From NCBI GenBank assembly GCA_009777835.1, contig WRKZ01000005.1:1-53839 (forward strand): a stretch of DNA of 53,839 bases, in the 5' to 3' direction. How positions within the stretch are numbered: position 1 is the first letter of the stretch; each line of letters starts with the position of its first letter. Both the position numbers and the translations under genes were made by a program. The stretch comes from Oscillospiraceae bacterium (GTDB taxonomy: Bacteria; Bacillota; Clostridia; Oscillospirales; Ruminococcaceae). Under the pieces are notes generated by a model that saw nothing but the letters and a program-made list of their open reading frames with translations, was not told the origin of the DNA and did no database searches. Of the stretch, positions 8,371-16,342 are shown piece after piece.

Positions 8371-9435
8371 TTATACATGTTTTACCCAACCGAATTCGTC
8401 GGCGATTCTGCCGTACTGAATTCCCGTAAGGGTATCGTAGAGTTTCTGCGAAATCTCCCCGATTTCGCCATTATTAATTCGGATGACTTTTTCACCCTTC
8501 TTCAACACACCGACCGGCGAAATAACCGCCGCAGTTCCCGTCCCGAAAACTTCGCTGAGTTTCCCGTTTTCATAAGCGTCAAACACTTCATCAATGGAAA
8601 TCTTACGCTCGGTGACTCGTTTTCCCCATTTGCGACAGAGTTCAAGCACCGACATTCGGGTAATCCCCGGGAGAATAGAACCCGACAGTTCCGGTGTGAT
8701 GATTTCATCATCAATTACAAAGAACACGTTCATCGCACCGACTTCTTCGATATATTTCCGCTCCACCCCATCAAGCCAGAGTACCTGTTCATACTTTTGC
8801 GCTTGTGCTTCCTTCTGACCCAACAATGAAGCAGCATAGTTTCCGCCCGCTTTAGCGAAGCCCATTCCGCCCTTGGTGGCACGGACATAGTTTTCCTCAA
8901 CGAAGATGCTGACCGGATTCAACCCTGTGGAATAATACGCGCCGGACGGTGACGTTATTATAATAAAATAATACTTATCCGACGGACGAACCCCTAAAAA
9001 CTCGTCGGCGGCGAATATAAACGGACGAATATACAAAGACGCGCCGTTACTCCGCGGAATCCAGTCACTGTCGAGCTTGATGAGTTCTTTGAGTGCGTTC
9101 AGACAATCCTCAACATCAATCTGCGGAATCACCGAACGCTCTGCCGAGACATTCAGACGTTTAAAGTTTTCTTCCGGTCGAAACAAGGCAATTTCACCGT
9201 TGCAGGTTCGATATGCCTTCAACCCCTCGAAAATCTCCTGACCGTAATGCAGAACCATGGATGCCGGCGAAATCGAGATGTTTTGAAACTCCTTGATTTC
9301 GGGGTTGTGCCAACCTTTTTCGCCACTGTGCTCCATTATGAACATATGGTCAGCGAAAACCCGCCCGAATCCTAACTGAGATTCATCGGTAGGCTTTGGT
9401 TTAGGTGAACCGGTTTTTGTGATTTTGATATTCAT
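8371..9435 (-). CDS. ilvE: Branched-chain amino acid aminotransferase
   Basis: Last step of leucine, isoleucine and valine synthesis, using PLP and glutamate. It matches class IV (type II BCAT) enzymes of about 350 aa: N-terminal substrate loop LHYGQEIFEGLKAYR, catalytic lysine K195 in FAKAGGNYAAS, and C-terminal PLP-phosphate loop FGTGTAAVISPV. AGGAAGGA sits 11 bases before the ATG. It lies 53 bp after lysA on the same strand, suggesting a small amino-acid operon. Confidence 0.95.
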   Translation of the reverse strand: MNIKITKTGSPKPKPTDESQLGFGRVFADHMFIMEHSGEKGWHNPEIKEFQNISISPASMVLHYGQEIFEGLKAYRTCNGEIALFRPEENFKRLNVSAERSVIPQIDVEDCLNALKELIKLDSDWIPRSNGASLYIRPFIFAADEFLGVRPSDKYYFIIITSPSGAYYSTGLNPVSIFVEENYVRATKGGMGFAKAGGNYAASLLGQKEAQAQKYEQVLWLDGVERKYIEEVGAMNVFFVIDDEIITPELSGSILPGITRMSVLELCRKWGKRVTERKISIDEVFDAYENGKLSEVFGTGTAAVISPVGVLKKGEKVIRINNGEIGEISQKLYDTLTGIQYGRIADEFGWVKHV

Positions 9436-9488
9436 GTATTTGTGAATCCTTCCTATACTTTTACTTTATTACAGCAAATCTTGCGACT

Positions 9489-10772
9489 TCAAACCTCAAG
9501 CGTAGCGAAATAATCCGCAGGGGTCTCGGCACGACGAATCAGCTTGACTTCGCCATCTTGTTTTAACAGCAACTCTGCCGAACGCAGTTTTCCGTTATAA
9601 TTATACCCCATTGAAAATCCATGCGCCCCGGTGTCATGAATGACCAGCAAGTCACCAACATCAATTTTCGGGAGTTTCCTGTCAATCGCGAACTTGTCGT
9701 TGTTTTCGCAGAGTCCGCCCACTACATCGTATTTATGAGTATTCGGCAAATCCTCTTTCCCTGCCACCGTAATGTGGTGATACGACCCGTAAATCGCAGG
9801 TCGCATGAGGTTGGCGGCACACGCATCCACCCCGATGTATTCCTTATAGATGTGCTTCTCGCGAATCGCGCGGGTGACTAAACAACCATGTTCGGCAAGC
9901 ATGAATCTGCCTAACTCGGTCAAAATGGCAATTTCACCCAATCCGGCGGGAACAAGGATTTCTTCGAAGGCTTTTCTTACCCCCTCCCCGATTGCAAAAA
10001 TATCATTAGGGGTCTCGGTCTCGGGATTATACGCAACCCCTATTCCCCCCGACAGATTGATGTATTTCAGACAAATACCGGTCTGCTCTTTAAGTTCCGC
10101 CACCATCTCGAAAAGAATCCGCGCCAACACGGGATAGTACTCATTCGTTTTGGTGTTACTCGCCAAAAACGCATGAACCCCGAAGGTAGTCGCCCCTTTT
10201 TCGGCGAGCAACTTATATCCCGCAAACAACTGTTCTTTCGTGAATCCGTACTTGGCATCCTGCGGAACGTCCATTACATTTCCTTCTTGAGTCAGCTTGA
10301 ATTCCCCACCGGGATTATAACGACAGAAAATCGTTTCGGGGATACCGCCTTTAGATTCCAACAGCTTTTCAAGGATTTCGATATGCGTAAAATCATCGAG
10401 ATTAATCACCGCACCCAACTTATGCGCCAGGAGGAAATCTTCATCCGGCGTTTGGTTAGAGCTGAACATGATGTCATGCCCTTTCGCACCGATTCCGTCA
10501 GACAACAACAACTCGGTATAAGACGAACAGTCAAACCCGCAACCCTCTTCCATAAGAATTCGCATAATATGCGGATTCGGTGTGGCTTTGACGGCGAAAT
10601 ACTCCCGAAACCCCTTATTCCATGAAAACGCTTTGTACAATGCACGGGCAGACTCACGAATTCCGTTTTCGTCATAAAGATGAAACGGAGTGGGGTGCTC
10701 GGCGGCTATGTTTTCGAGCTTTTCGCGGGTGGCAAATGTAGTTTTTTCCATAAATTCATGAACGCTCCCCAT
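9489..10772 (-). CDS. lysA: Diaminopimelate decarboxylase
   Basis: Converts meso-diaminopimelate to lysine. Fold-III PLP decarboxylase: PLP lysine K62 in EYFAVKATPN, the barrel glycine loop LSGGIGVAYNPE, and the active-site Cys from the second subunit in GGLCENNDKF. This Cys motif differs from the more usual CESxD, so a related decarboxylase (for example carboxynorspermidine decarboxylase) is an outside possibility. The start is ambiguous: the ATG at 10772 has little ribosome site, whereas the in-frame ATG at 10751 (MEKTTF) follows GGGGAG. A good sigma-A promoter lies just upstream. Confidence 0.85.
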   Translation of the reverse strand: MGSVHEFMEKTTFATREKLENIAAEHPTPFHLYDENGIRESARALYKAFSWNKGFREYFAVKATPNPHIMRILMEEGCGFDCSSYTELLLSDGIGAKGHDIMFSSNQTPDEDFLLAHKLGAVINLDDFTHIEILEKLLESKGGIPETIFCRYNPGGEFKLTQEGNVMDVPQDAKYGFTKEQLFAGYKLLAEKGATTFGVHAFLASNTKTNEYYPVLARILFEMVAELKEQTGICLKYINLSGGIGVAYNPETETPNDIFAIGEGVRKAFEEILVPAGLGEIAILTELGRFMLAEHGCLVTRAIREKHIYKEYIGVDACAANLMRPAIYGSYHHITVAGKEDLPNTHKYDVVGGLCENNDKFAIDRKLPKIDVGDLLVIHDTGAHGFSMGYNYNGKLRSAELLLKQDGEVKLIRRAETPADYFATLEV

Positions 10773-10789
10773 TTTAAGTATAATTGTAT

Positions 10790-10818
10790 ATTATATCAGA
10801 TTTGTAATTCAAATGCAA
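10790..10818 (-). promoter_or_regulatory. Sigma-A promoter for lysA
   Basis: On the minus strand: TTGCAT, 17-bp spacer, TATAAT, about 18 bp before the annotated lysA start. A near-leaderless transcript from the first ATG, or use of the second ATG with its GGGGAG site, is expected. Confidence 0.65.
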
Positions 10819-10847
10819 GCAAAAAACAAAAAAATTTTTTTAAATTC

Positions 10848-10878
10848 AAAACGCCCCGCGATTTTTGCGAAGCGTTTT
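10848..10878 (-). terminator. Terminator after the TraB/GumN gene
   Basis: Minus strand: AAAACGC..GCGTTTT outer arms with inner CGC/GCG pairing, followed by an A/T-rich run. It separates the TraB gene from lysA. Confidence 0.6.
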
Positions 10879-10903
10879 CTGTTAAGGAAATTCGTGGCAA
10901 TTT

Positions 10904-11944
10904 TTACGGTGAAACCAACTCAATCGTATACCCATCACGTCTGAGAAGGTCGATTACGCTGTTCTCACCGACCAAATGTGCCGCACCGACCACGTAAAAG
11001 ACATTCAATCCGTCTGCCATGTACGACTTAGCGACTTCAGCCATACCAATATCGCGATTCGTCAGCATAGCCGTGATATACTCATCGTGGAGTTTTTGGT
11101 AATACTCAAACTCTTCCGGTGCGACTTCGCTGAAATCCGCTTCACGATGTTCCGCCAATGCTTTTTCATCACCGTTCTTCCAGGCCTCGTAAAGCTCCAA
11201 CAAGCCTTCCACACCTTTTTCCATGTCCAGCGACTCTTCTATGACAACCTGCCACAATTCGTCCGAGAAACTCAACATCATTTCCAACTGGAACTCCACC
11301 GATTCAACTTCGAGGATTTCTATACCGCTCCCTTGCTTCTTCGCCGCTTCCAGGAAGAATCTGTCCAGTCCGTCATCGTAAGATAACCCCGCTTTTTCTG
11401 CCGTAACCCCCGAAATCGCGTCACTCCACATCGCCGGCTTGAACATCTTGTACTGGCTGTACATTCGTGCCATAACCGAATAATCCCCGTCGGAATCGCC
11501 GAGTATATCCAACATTTCATCTATGACATCAAGGTCGAGAACGTCTTCGATTGTCCTACCGTCATCGTACATGAATTTATAAACCACATCTATCTGCGCT
11601 TGGGAATTTTTCTCAAAAGCGACTATATCGGCTTCAACCGCGAGATACTCACTATTGTAGAAACACTCGGTAATGTAATTGGGTAGCGGATAAATATCCA
11701 TAGTCGCCGCATGAATCGAACCAAACATATATATGCTGTTACCTTCGGGGGAAGTCACCCTCCACAGAAGCGGTGTAATTTCGGATTTAGGCTGGCTCGG
11801 TGTGGTAGTTACCGCCGACGTGGCGGAAGTCTCTGCCGTTGTTTCGGTTGATTTGCCGTTCCAATCTTCGGGAATCGAACTCACGCACGAAACACTCAGA
11901 ATCATAACCAGCGACAGTAAAATCGCCGACAATTTTCTTTTCAT
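10904..11944 (-). CDS. TraB/GumN-family lipoprotein
   Basis: A lipoprotein signal peptide ends in the lipobox LSVSC (Cys20), followed by a Thr/Ser-rich linker and a TraB/GumN domain. Family marks are the N-terminal GxxH (FGSIHAA), the acidic LAVEADI and the C-terminal second GxxH (VGAAHLVG). This family is distantly related to metal-dependent Tiki/EreA-type hydrolases; bacterial members are often annotated as putative proteases, but the activity here is not known. The 346 aa length fits. It lies between the yab/divIC cluster and lysA, with its own terminator. Confidence 0.85.
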   Translation of the reverse strand: MKRKLSAILLSLVMILSVSCVSSIPEDWNGKSTETTAETSATSAVTTTPSQPKSEITPLLWRVTSPEGNSIYMFGSIHAATMDIYPLPNYITECFYNSEYLAVEADIVAFEKNSQAQIDVVYKFMYDDGRTIEDVLDLDVIDEMLDILGDSDGDYSVMARMYSQYKMFKPAMWSDAISGVTAEKAGLSYDDGLDRFFLEAAKKQGSGIEILEVESVEFQLEMMLSFSDELWQVVIEESLDMEKGVEGLLELYEAWKNGDEKALAEHREADFSEVAPEEFEYYQKLHDEYITAMLTNRDIGMAEVAKSYMADGLNVFYVVGAAHLVGENSVIDLLRRDGYTIELVSP

Positions 11945-11975
11945 AATTTCTTACTATTCCTTTATATTTAATATT

Positions 11976-12320
11976 TCAATTCGCCCTGTAGATTCGTTCA
12001 TGCGGGTCGGCGTAACCCCACTCATCCCTGGCATGACGTTCCAGGTACTCATCGAAATTTTCTCCGTCGAGATAACGGCGATACTGCTCATTCTCTAAAT
12101 CAAGCCGATTCAACTCTTCCATCATCGCGATGAGATTCGCGCGCTTACGATTAGCCTCGGTCTTATCCTGCGTGACTTCGTATATCACCGGCACCAGAAC
12201 AAACGCCGCCAACAACACAAACAACAGAATCACGAAATAATTCCTATGCCTTGTTTGTTCGCCGGATGACCCGTGCTCTAATTGCGGAGCTCTCTGCTCC
12301 CTCTCTTGATTGTTCTCCAT
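11976..12320 (-). CDS. divIC: FtsB/DivIC-type septum formation initiator
   Basis: The track ORF starts at 12368, but the better start is the ATG at 12320 (MENNQ), preceded by AGAGGAGAG. The protein then has a charged cytoplasmic N-terminus, one membrane helix (about 29-49), a short coiled coil and the family's C-terminal signature RDEWGYADPHERIYR. DivIC/FtsB works with FtsL and DivIB/FtsQ to activate septal wall synthesis. Its start overlaps the 3' end of yabQ by 77 bp, so the two are likely coupled. Gene order yabP-yabQ-divIC is the conserved Firmicute arrangement. Confidence 0.9.
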   Translation of the reverse strand: MENNQEREQRAPQLEHGSSGEQTRHRNYFVILLFVLLAAFVLVPVIYEVTQDKTEANRKRANLIAMMEELNRLDLENEQYRRYLDGENFDEYLERHARDEWGYADPHERIYRAN

Positions 12321-12858
12321 TTCGGCTCTCCTCTTTTTTAGATTTCCTTTTAGAAATTTTTTCTGCACGTCTTAACAGTCTTTGCGTATTCATACTATTA
12401 TACTTGATTTCGATGTTAGTTTTCAAGCCCTTACCGCATTTTTTTGAAAATTTGTACAATTTGACCAAAATCTGCCTGATTTTTTGTGCAATTTTCATAA
12501 AAAGTTTTTTCAAAAGCCGTTTCACGGGTCGTAAAATGCGAACCCTAATCGCATAAGCGAATCTCCCCATAATTAACGAAATCAGTTTTCCCGCTGTCAG
12601 AAAATATACGCTCGCGCCGAAAACTACCCCCGCCACATAGAAATAACGGAAGTATCCCTCACCGAATTCCAACGAATAAGCGAAGATAAGCAATCCGCTT
12701 ATGGCGAGGAAGAGAGTGTCTTGGATTGCAATCACAACCGTACCTGTTTTCACGAACAGCCTAACAATCCGCAACGGCTCATACAATCCGCCGAGGAAGA
12801 ACCCGATAACCGAAAACATCATAAGCTCATACAAACTCTGCGAAATAGGTTCAAACAT
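12244..12858 (-). CDS. yabQ: Spore cortex biosynthesis protein YabQ
   Basis: Four hydrophobic segments in the first about 100 residues, beginning with SQSLYELMMFSVIGFFLGGLY, are followed by a basic C-terminal tail (RPVKRLLKKLF..). This is the YabQ pattern: a forespore outer-membrane protein needed for cortex formation in Bacillus. The length of 204 aa is within range. The Lys/Arg-rich tail is read in a second frame by the start of divIC, a 77-bp overlap that constrains both genes. It lies 26 bp after yabP. Confidence 0.88.
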   Translation of the reverse strand: MFEPISQSLYELMMFSVIGFFLGGLYEPLRIVRLFVKTGTVVIAIQDTLFLAISGLLIFAYSLEFGEGYFRYFYVAGVVFGASVYFLTAGKLISLIMGRFAYAIRVRILRPVKRLLKKLFMKIAQKIRQILVKLYKFSKKCGKGLKTNIEIKYNSMNTQRLLRRAEKISKRKSKKEESRNGEQSREGAESSAIRARVIRRTNKA

Positions 12859-12884
12859 TTTATTATCTCTCCTTTAACGACTAT

Positions 12885-13154
12885 TTACCTGAACAACTTA
12901 GTGATTATGTTATTCGGGCTTCTGTCGTGGTCGGAATAATGCAGTGAGGTGACTTCACCGGTCATTTCCAGGTCGCCGGTTTCAACGCTGATTTTACTGA
13001 TTTCGAGGTTTTTGCCGCGAATCTTCAACCCGCCCGAATGTGTGATGATAATGATATCGTTCTCGTTAAAACTTTCCACATCTTTGACCCCCGTAATTAC
13101 CGTTTTCCTTCGATTCTCCACGATAATGCTGTGCGGTTTCGATTGCTCAAACAT
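12885..13154 (-). CDS. yabP: Sporulation protein YabP
   Basis: The ATG at 13154 (MFEQSKPHS) is preferred over the track start, because the 16 extra residues look non-native and GGGGGT precedes it. The 89-residue protein matches YabP/YqfC: HSIIVENRRKTVITGVKDVESF and a GLKIRGKNLEISKISVETGDLEMTG core of beta-strands. In Bacillus, YabP is made in the mother cell and works with YabQ. Its presence together with yabQ marks the host as a spore former. Confidence 0.88.
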   Translation of the reverse strand: MFEQSKPHSIIVENRRKTVITGVKDVESFNENDIIIITHSGGLKIRGKNLEISKISVETGDLEMTGEVTSLHYSDHDRSPNNIITKLFR

Positions 13155-13274
13155 GACATACCCCCAAAAACTCTTATAGCAAGTCCGCTTTCCGAATGTC
13201 AAGCGGAACTGCTGTATTACTCCTTATTATCGGACAAAACCCCGTTCGTTTATTGAAATTAAGGGTGTAATACC

Positions 13275-13330
13275 CCGCCCCTTGGGGCGGCTCTCTCGCC
13301 GCAGGGCGAGGGGTGCAGGGCTTGCCCTGC
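13275..13330. repeat. Three consecutive GC-rich hairpins
   Basis: In 56 bp: CCGCCCC/GGGGCGG (loop TT), CTCGCC/GGCGAG (loop GCAG or shorter) and GCAGGGC/GCCCTGC (loop TT). No T-run follows on either strand, so they are not ordinary terminators. They lie in the 339-bp gap between yabP (-) and the MCP gene (+), which otherwise holds the direct repeats and promoter listed next. Confidence 0.8.
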
Positions 13331-13370
13331 GATGTTACCTTACATTCATATTCAAGGGTAAGGATGAATA

Positions 13371-13405
13371 TTCCTTTGTAAAAACCTCAAATTTCCTTTG
13401 TAAAA
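13371..13405 (+). promoter_or_regulatory. Pair of 13-bp direct repeats upstream of the MCP promoter
   Basis: TTCCTTTGTAAAA occurs at 13371-13383 and 13393-13405, 22 bp apart (about two helical turns), ending 14 bp before the -35 box. This geometry suits a regulator bound to one face of the DNA; no protein is known to me for this motif. Confidence 0.55.
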
Positions 13406-13419
13406 TTTCAGATTAACTG

Positions 13420-13448
13420 TTGACATTCTCTTTTGATTGTGTTATAAT
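13420..13448 (+). promoter_or_regulatory. Sigma-A promoter of the MCP gene
   Basis: Perfect consensus: TTGACA, 17-bp spacer, TATAAT. The chemoreceptor gene's ATG follows 45 bp after the -10. Confidence 0.9.
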
Positions 13449-13493
13449 TGCAAGAAAAATACACTGAAACCAAAGGAAAAAGAGGATTTTACA

Positions 13494-15200
13494 ATGAAAA
13501 ACATGAAAATCTCAGCCAAGCTAACGACAGGATTCTCAATCATGATTGCACTGATGTTGGTCATCGGGATTATCGGGATTATCGGGATTTTGCAACTCAA
13601 CGGTTCCCTATCCGAAATGTATGATGACCAAACCGAACCTCTCCCCAAAATGGCAAAAATCATCGAGTTGGTTCAAAGGCAACGGGCTTGTATGCGTGAA
13701 TACATAGTCGGCGCGGCAACCGATGATACCGACCTCATCAAAGACGCACACAGCAGATTCTTGGCTTACAAAGACGAAATAGAACAGAACAAAGCTGAAT
13801 ACAGACAAACGATTCTGAACAACGCCGAAATGTTGCGGGTTTTCGATGAAGCGGTCGCGCTTTATGACGGTGCGTTCATGGATTGCGAAAAAGCAATGTA
13901 CGACGGTGCGATGGCAGGGGATGATGCAGATGCGTTATACGTAGACCTGCGTACCTACACCGCCGACACCAACAAAATGGCAGACCTCCTTGACCAGTCT
14001 ATGGCACTGAAGATTGAACTCGCATCCGAAGCTGACGAAGCTTCCGACAAATTGTTCGTTACCTTGCTGATTCTCGTAATCGTTGTTCTGGCGGGTGCAA
14101 TTGTAGTAGCAATTTTCCTGGTATTCTACGTTTCGGGATTGATTGCGAAACCCATCGGCAAAATGGTAAAAATAGCGAAACAAATCGAACTCGGCGATAC
14201 CGAAGTATCGATTACATCAGATTCCAGAGATGAAGTGGGCGACCTTGCCACGGCGTTCTCGCTCATGATAGACGGAATCCGTGAACAAGTACGGGTTATC
14301 CAGGAAATTGCGGCAGGTAACTTCACGATTAAATCGAAAGTCCGCTCCGAAAAAGATGCTATGGGTAAAGCATTAACCCAGACCCTTAAGCAGTTGAACG
14401 ATATGTTCGGCGAAATCAATACCGCTTCCGACCAGGTTAATTCGGGCGGAATGCAGGTGTCGGGTGCGGCACAGGCACTTTCGCAAGGTGCAACCGAGCA
14501 GGCAAGCGCAATCGAACAATTGTCGGCATCTATTCAAGAAATTTCCGACCAGGTACGCGACAACTCCTCCAACGCAAACAAAGCGAATGAACTCGTTAAC
14601 GAAACCGGTGACGAAGTCACCCGCGGAAACAACCATATGAACGATATGCTGAACGCCATGACCGAAATCAATACGGCATCATCGGAAATCTCGAAGATTA
14701 TCAAAGTTATTGACGATATTGCGTTCCAGACGAACATACTCGCGCTTAATGCAGCGGTTGAAGCTGCGCGTGCAGGTTCGGCAGGTAAAGGATTCGCAGT
14801 GGTTGCGGAAGAAGTCCGTAACCTGGCATCGAAATCGGCAGATGCGGCAAAACACACGACTTCTCTTATCGAAGGCAGTGTTTCTTCTGTAGAAAAAGGT
14901 GCGTCAATCGCACAAGAAACTGCACGTTCGCTTGAAGCAGTCGCTGAAAAGACACAGGAAGTTCAACGTCTGGTCAACGATATAGCAAGGGCATCGAACG
15001 AGCAAGCGGAAGGAATTCGCCAGATTAACACCGGCGTTGACCAGATTTCGCAGGTTGTTCAAACCAACTCCGCAACTGCACAAGAAAGTGCGGCGGCATC
15101 AGAAGAACTCTCCAGCCAAGCAAACCTTCTGCAGGAACAAATCGGCAAAATCAAACTGGATTCCTACAACAGCATGGGATTAGGCAATTCCGGTTGGTAA
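13494..15200 (+). CDS. Methyl-accepting chemotaxis protein (4HB-type sensor)
   Basis: Chemoreceptor that signals to CheA/CheW. The start is taken at 13494 (AAGAGGATTTT before ATG), not the 19-codon-longer track start. Order: membrane helix (about 9-32), an extracellular four-helix-bundle sensor (about 33-190), second membrane helix (about 195-220), HAMP domain (starting [19 protein letters not shown]), then the cytoplasmic signalling coiled coil with the conserved tip [20 protein letters not shown]. The sensor ligand cannot be read from sequence. No che genes are in the window. The gene ends one base before a nested-hairpin element. Confidence 0.95.
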   Translation: MKNMKISAKLTTGFSIMIALMLVIGIIGIIGILQLNGSLSEMYDDQTEPLPKMAKIIELVQRQRACMREYIVGAATDDTDLIKDAHSRFLAYKDEIEQNKAEYRQTILNNAEMLRVFDEAVALYDGAFMDCEKAMYDGAMAGDDADALYVDLRTYTADTNKMADLLDQSMALKIELASEADEASDKLFVTLLILVIVVLAGAIVVAIFLVFYVSGLIAKPIGKMVKIAKQIELGDTEVSITSDSRDEVGDLATAFSLMIDGIREQVRVIQEIAAGNFTIKSKVRSEKDAMGKALTQTLKQLNDMFGEINTASDQVNSGGMQVSGAAQALSQGATEQASAIEQLSASIQEISDQVRDNSSNANKANELVNETGDEVTRGNNHMNDMLNAMTEINTASSEISKIIKVIDDIAFQTNILALNAAVEAARAGSAGKGFAVVAEEVRNLASKSADAAKHTTSLIEGSVSSVEKGASIAQETARSLEAVAEKTQEVQRLVNDIARASNEQAEGIRQINTGVDQISQVVQTNSATAQESAAASEELSSQANLLQEQIGKIKLDSYNSMGLGNSGW

Positions 15201-15293
15201 GCAAAACAAGAGCTCACAGGTCGGCGGCTTCGCCGTCGAGCAGGTGAGCTTGACGAAAGCAAAAGCAAAAAGAGCTCACAGGTCGGCGGCTTA
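15201..15293 (+). repeat. Nested-hairpin element, one full and one cut unit
   Basis: Same family as 6864-6989. Starting directly after the MCP stop codon, GCAAAACAAGAGC leads into outer arms AGCTCAC/GTGAGCT and inner arms CGGCGGC/GCCGTCG (one G-T pair) with loop TTC, then GCTTGACG and an A-rich linker. A second copy of GAGCTCACAGGTCGGCGGC begins 62 bp later at 15272 and is truncated after the 5' arm. The internal loop bases AGGT and AGCAG match the copies at 6864 (read on their sense strand). Confidence 0.85.
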
Positions 15294-15303
15294 TTTATAA
15301 CAC

Positions 15304-15336
15304 AAAAAAGACTCACTCGAAAGGGTGAGTCTTTTT
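15304..15336. terminator. Bidirectional terminator
   Basis: AAAAAGACTCAC / GTGAGTCTTTTT with a short loop, between the convergent MCP (+) and ABC ATPase (-) genes. Confidence 0.9.
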
Positions 15337-15358
15337 ATGCCTTTTCTTCAAACAACTT

Positions 15359-16027
15359 TTATACAGTTCTGCCATCGGCGAGACGAATTATTTTCGTAGC
15401 TGATTTCGCCGCACGCTCATCATGCGTAATCAGCACGATTGTTCGTCCCTGCAAATTGAGCGACTTCAACGTATCCATCACTTTCTTCCCCGATTTAGAA
15501 TCAAGGTTGCCGCAGGGTTCATCCGCCAGAATCAAATCGGGCTCGGCGGCAATCGCACGTGCAATCGCGACCCGTTGTTGCTGACCGCCCGACAGCTCGG
15601 ACGGTTTATGCTCCGCCCGTGAGGAAAGCCCCACGATTTCCAACGCCGCATCGGCTAATAGGTGACGCTGTTTGACATTTATCCGCGGATTCCTGCGATA
15701 TTTCAGAGGGAGTTCGACGTTTTCGCGTGCAGTCAACATAGGAATAAGGTTAAATCCCTGGAATATAAACCCGATTTTCTCGTTACGAATAAAACTGAGT
15801 GCGCGACCGGACAATCGCGATACGTCCTTCCCGCACAGAAAATACTCGCCGGAACTCGGTCGGTCAAGACACCCCATGATGTTCATAAGGGTGGATTTTC
15901 CTGAACCCGATGTACCGAGAATCGCCGCAAATTCGCCCTTCTCAACGGTTACATCAACCCGGTCGAGTGCCTTGATTTCATTATCACCCATATGATAGAC
16001 CTTCTCAATTGAACGGAGTTTGAGCAT
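15359..16027 (-). CDS. MacB/LolD-type ABC transporter ATPase
   Basis: ATP-binding subunit of a MacB-like exporter. The ATG at 16027 is chosen (GGAGGGA 9 bases before it); 222 aa is normal for the family. Motifs: Walker A GTSGSGKST, Q-loop FIFQGFNLIP, signature LSGGQQQRVAIARA, Walker B LILADEP, H-loop ITHDE. Its natural partners, a membrane-fusion adaptor and an FtsX-like permease, are at 16343-18269 on the opposite strand, so the system is split into divergent units. It overlaps the 3' end of the small Cys-rich gene by 23 bp. Confidence 0.93.
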   Translation of the reverse strand: MLKLRSIEKVYHMGDNEIKALDRVDVTVEKGEFAAILGTSGSGKSTLMNIMGCLDRPSSGEYFLCGKDVSRLSGRALSFIRNEKIGFIFQGFNLIPMLTARENVELPLKYRRNPRINVKQRHLLADAALEIVGLSSRAEHKPSELSGGQQQRVAIARAIAAEPDLILADEPCGNLDSKSGKKVMDTLKSLNLQGRTIVLITHDERAAKSATKIIRLADGRTV

Positions 16028-16187
16028 TTGCACCGGTCCCTCCGTTCTTTTTAGATTTGCCCTTGGAATTACCTTCATAATAGCAACAGGGGGATGCCAG
16101 TGCGTTCGTGATTTGCGCGACCCCGTTAAGTCCGCAGTAACCGTCTTTCTGGTGGCGACATTTTTCGTTACAGATTATCATGTTCAT
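16005..16187 (-). CDS. Small Cys-rich protein (60 aa)
   Basis: Six cysteines appear as CNEKC, YC and PCC, with YCGLNGVAQITNA between them and a Lys/Gly-rich tail. Clostridial genomes carry many similar 45-60 aa proteins starting with a C-x3-C..DGYC motif; their role is unknown and some carry a dubious 'hydroxymyristoyl-ACP dehydratase' label. The gene has a promoter and a modest site (CGAGG), and overlaps the start of the ABC ATPase gene by 23 bp, which argues it is translated. Metal or Fe-S binding is possible but not shown. Confidence 0.65.
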   Translation of the reverse strand: MNMIICNEKCRHQKDGYCGLNGVAQITNALASPCCYYEGNSKGKSKKNGGTGANAQTPFN

Positions 16188-16214
16188 GTTGAAAGAACCT
16201 CGTTCATTCCATAG

Positions 16215-16242
16215 ATTATAGCCTCAAAAATAAGTTAGCCAA
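16215..16242 (-). promoter_or_regulatory. Promoter for the Cys-rich gene and ABC ATPase
   Basis: Minus strand: TTGGCT, 16-bp spacer, TATAAT, 28 bp before the Cys-rich start. Confidence 0.55.
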
Positions 16243-16342
16243 AAATTTTCGGAATATACCCATAATATTTTCCAAAAAAGATTCCATAATAATATAGAGC
16301 ATTGCGAAAACAAAACTTCGGCAGGAAGGGAATGATTATATA

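Noticed and set aside
8306-8378. Track's upstream start for the dockerin gene, overlapping the ilvE stop
   Set aside because: The ATG at 8306 has AAGGAG and gives a proper signal peptide; the extra 24 residues look non-native.
10680-10997. 105-aa plus-strand ORF across the lysA promoter region
   Set aside because: Runs antisense through the start of lysA and the TraB terminator; no start signal.
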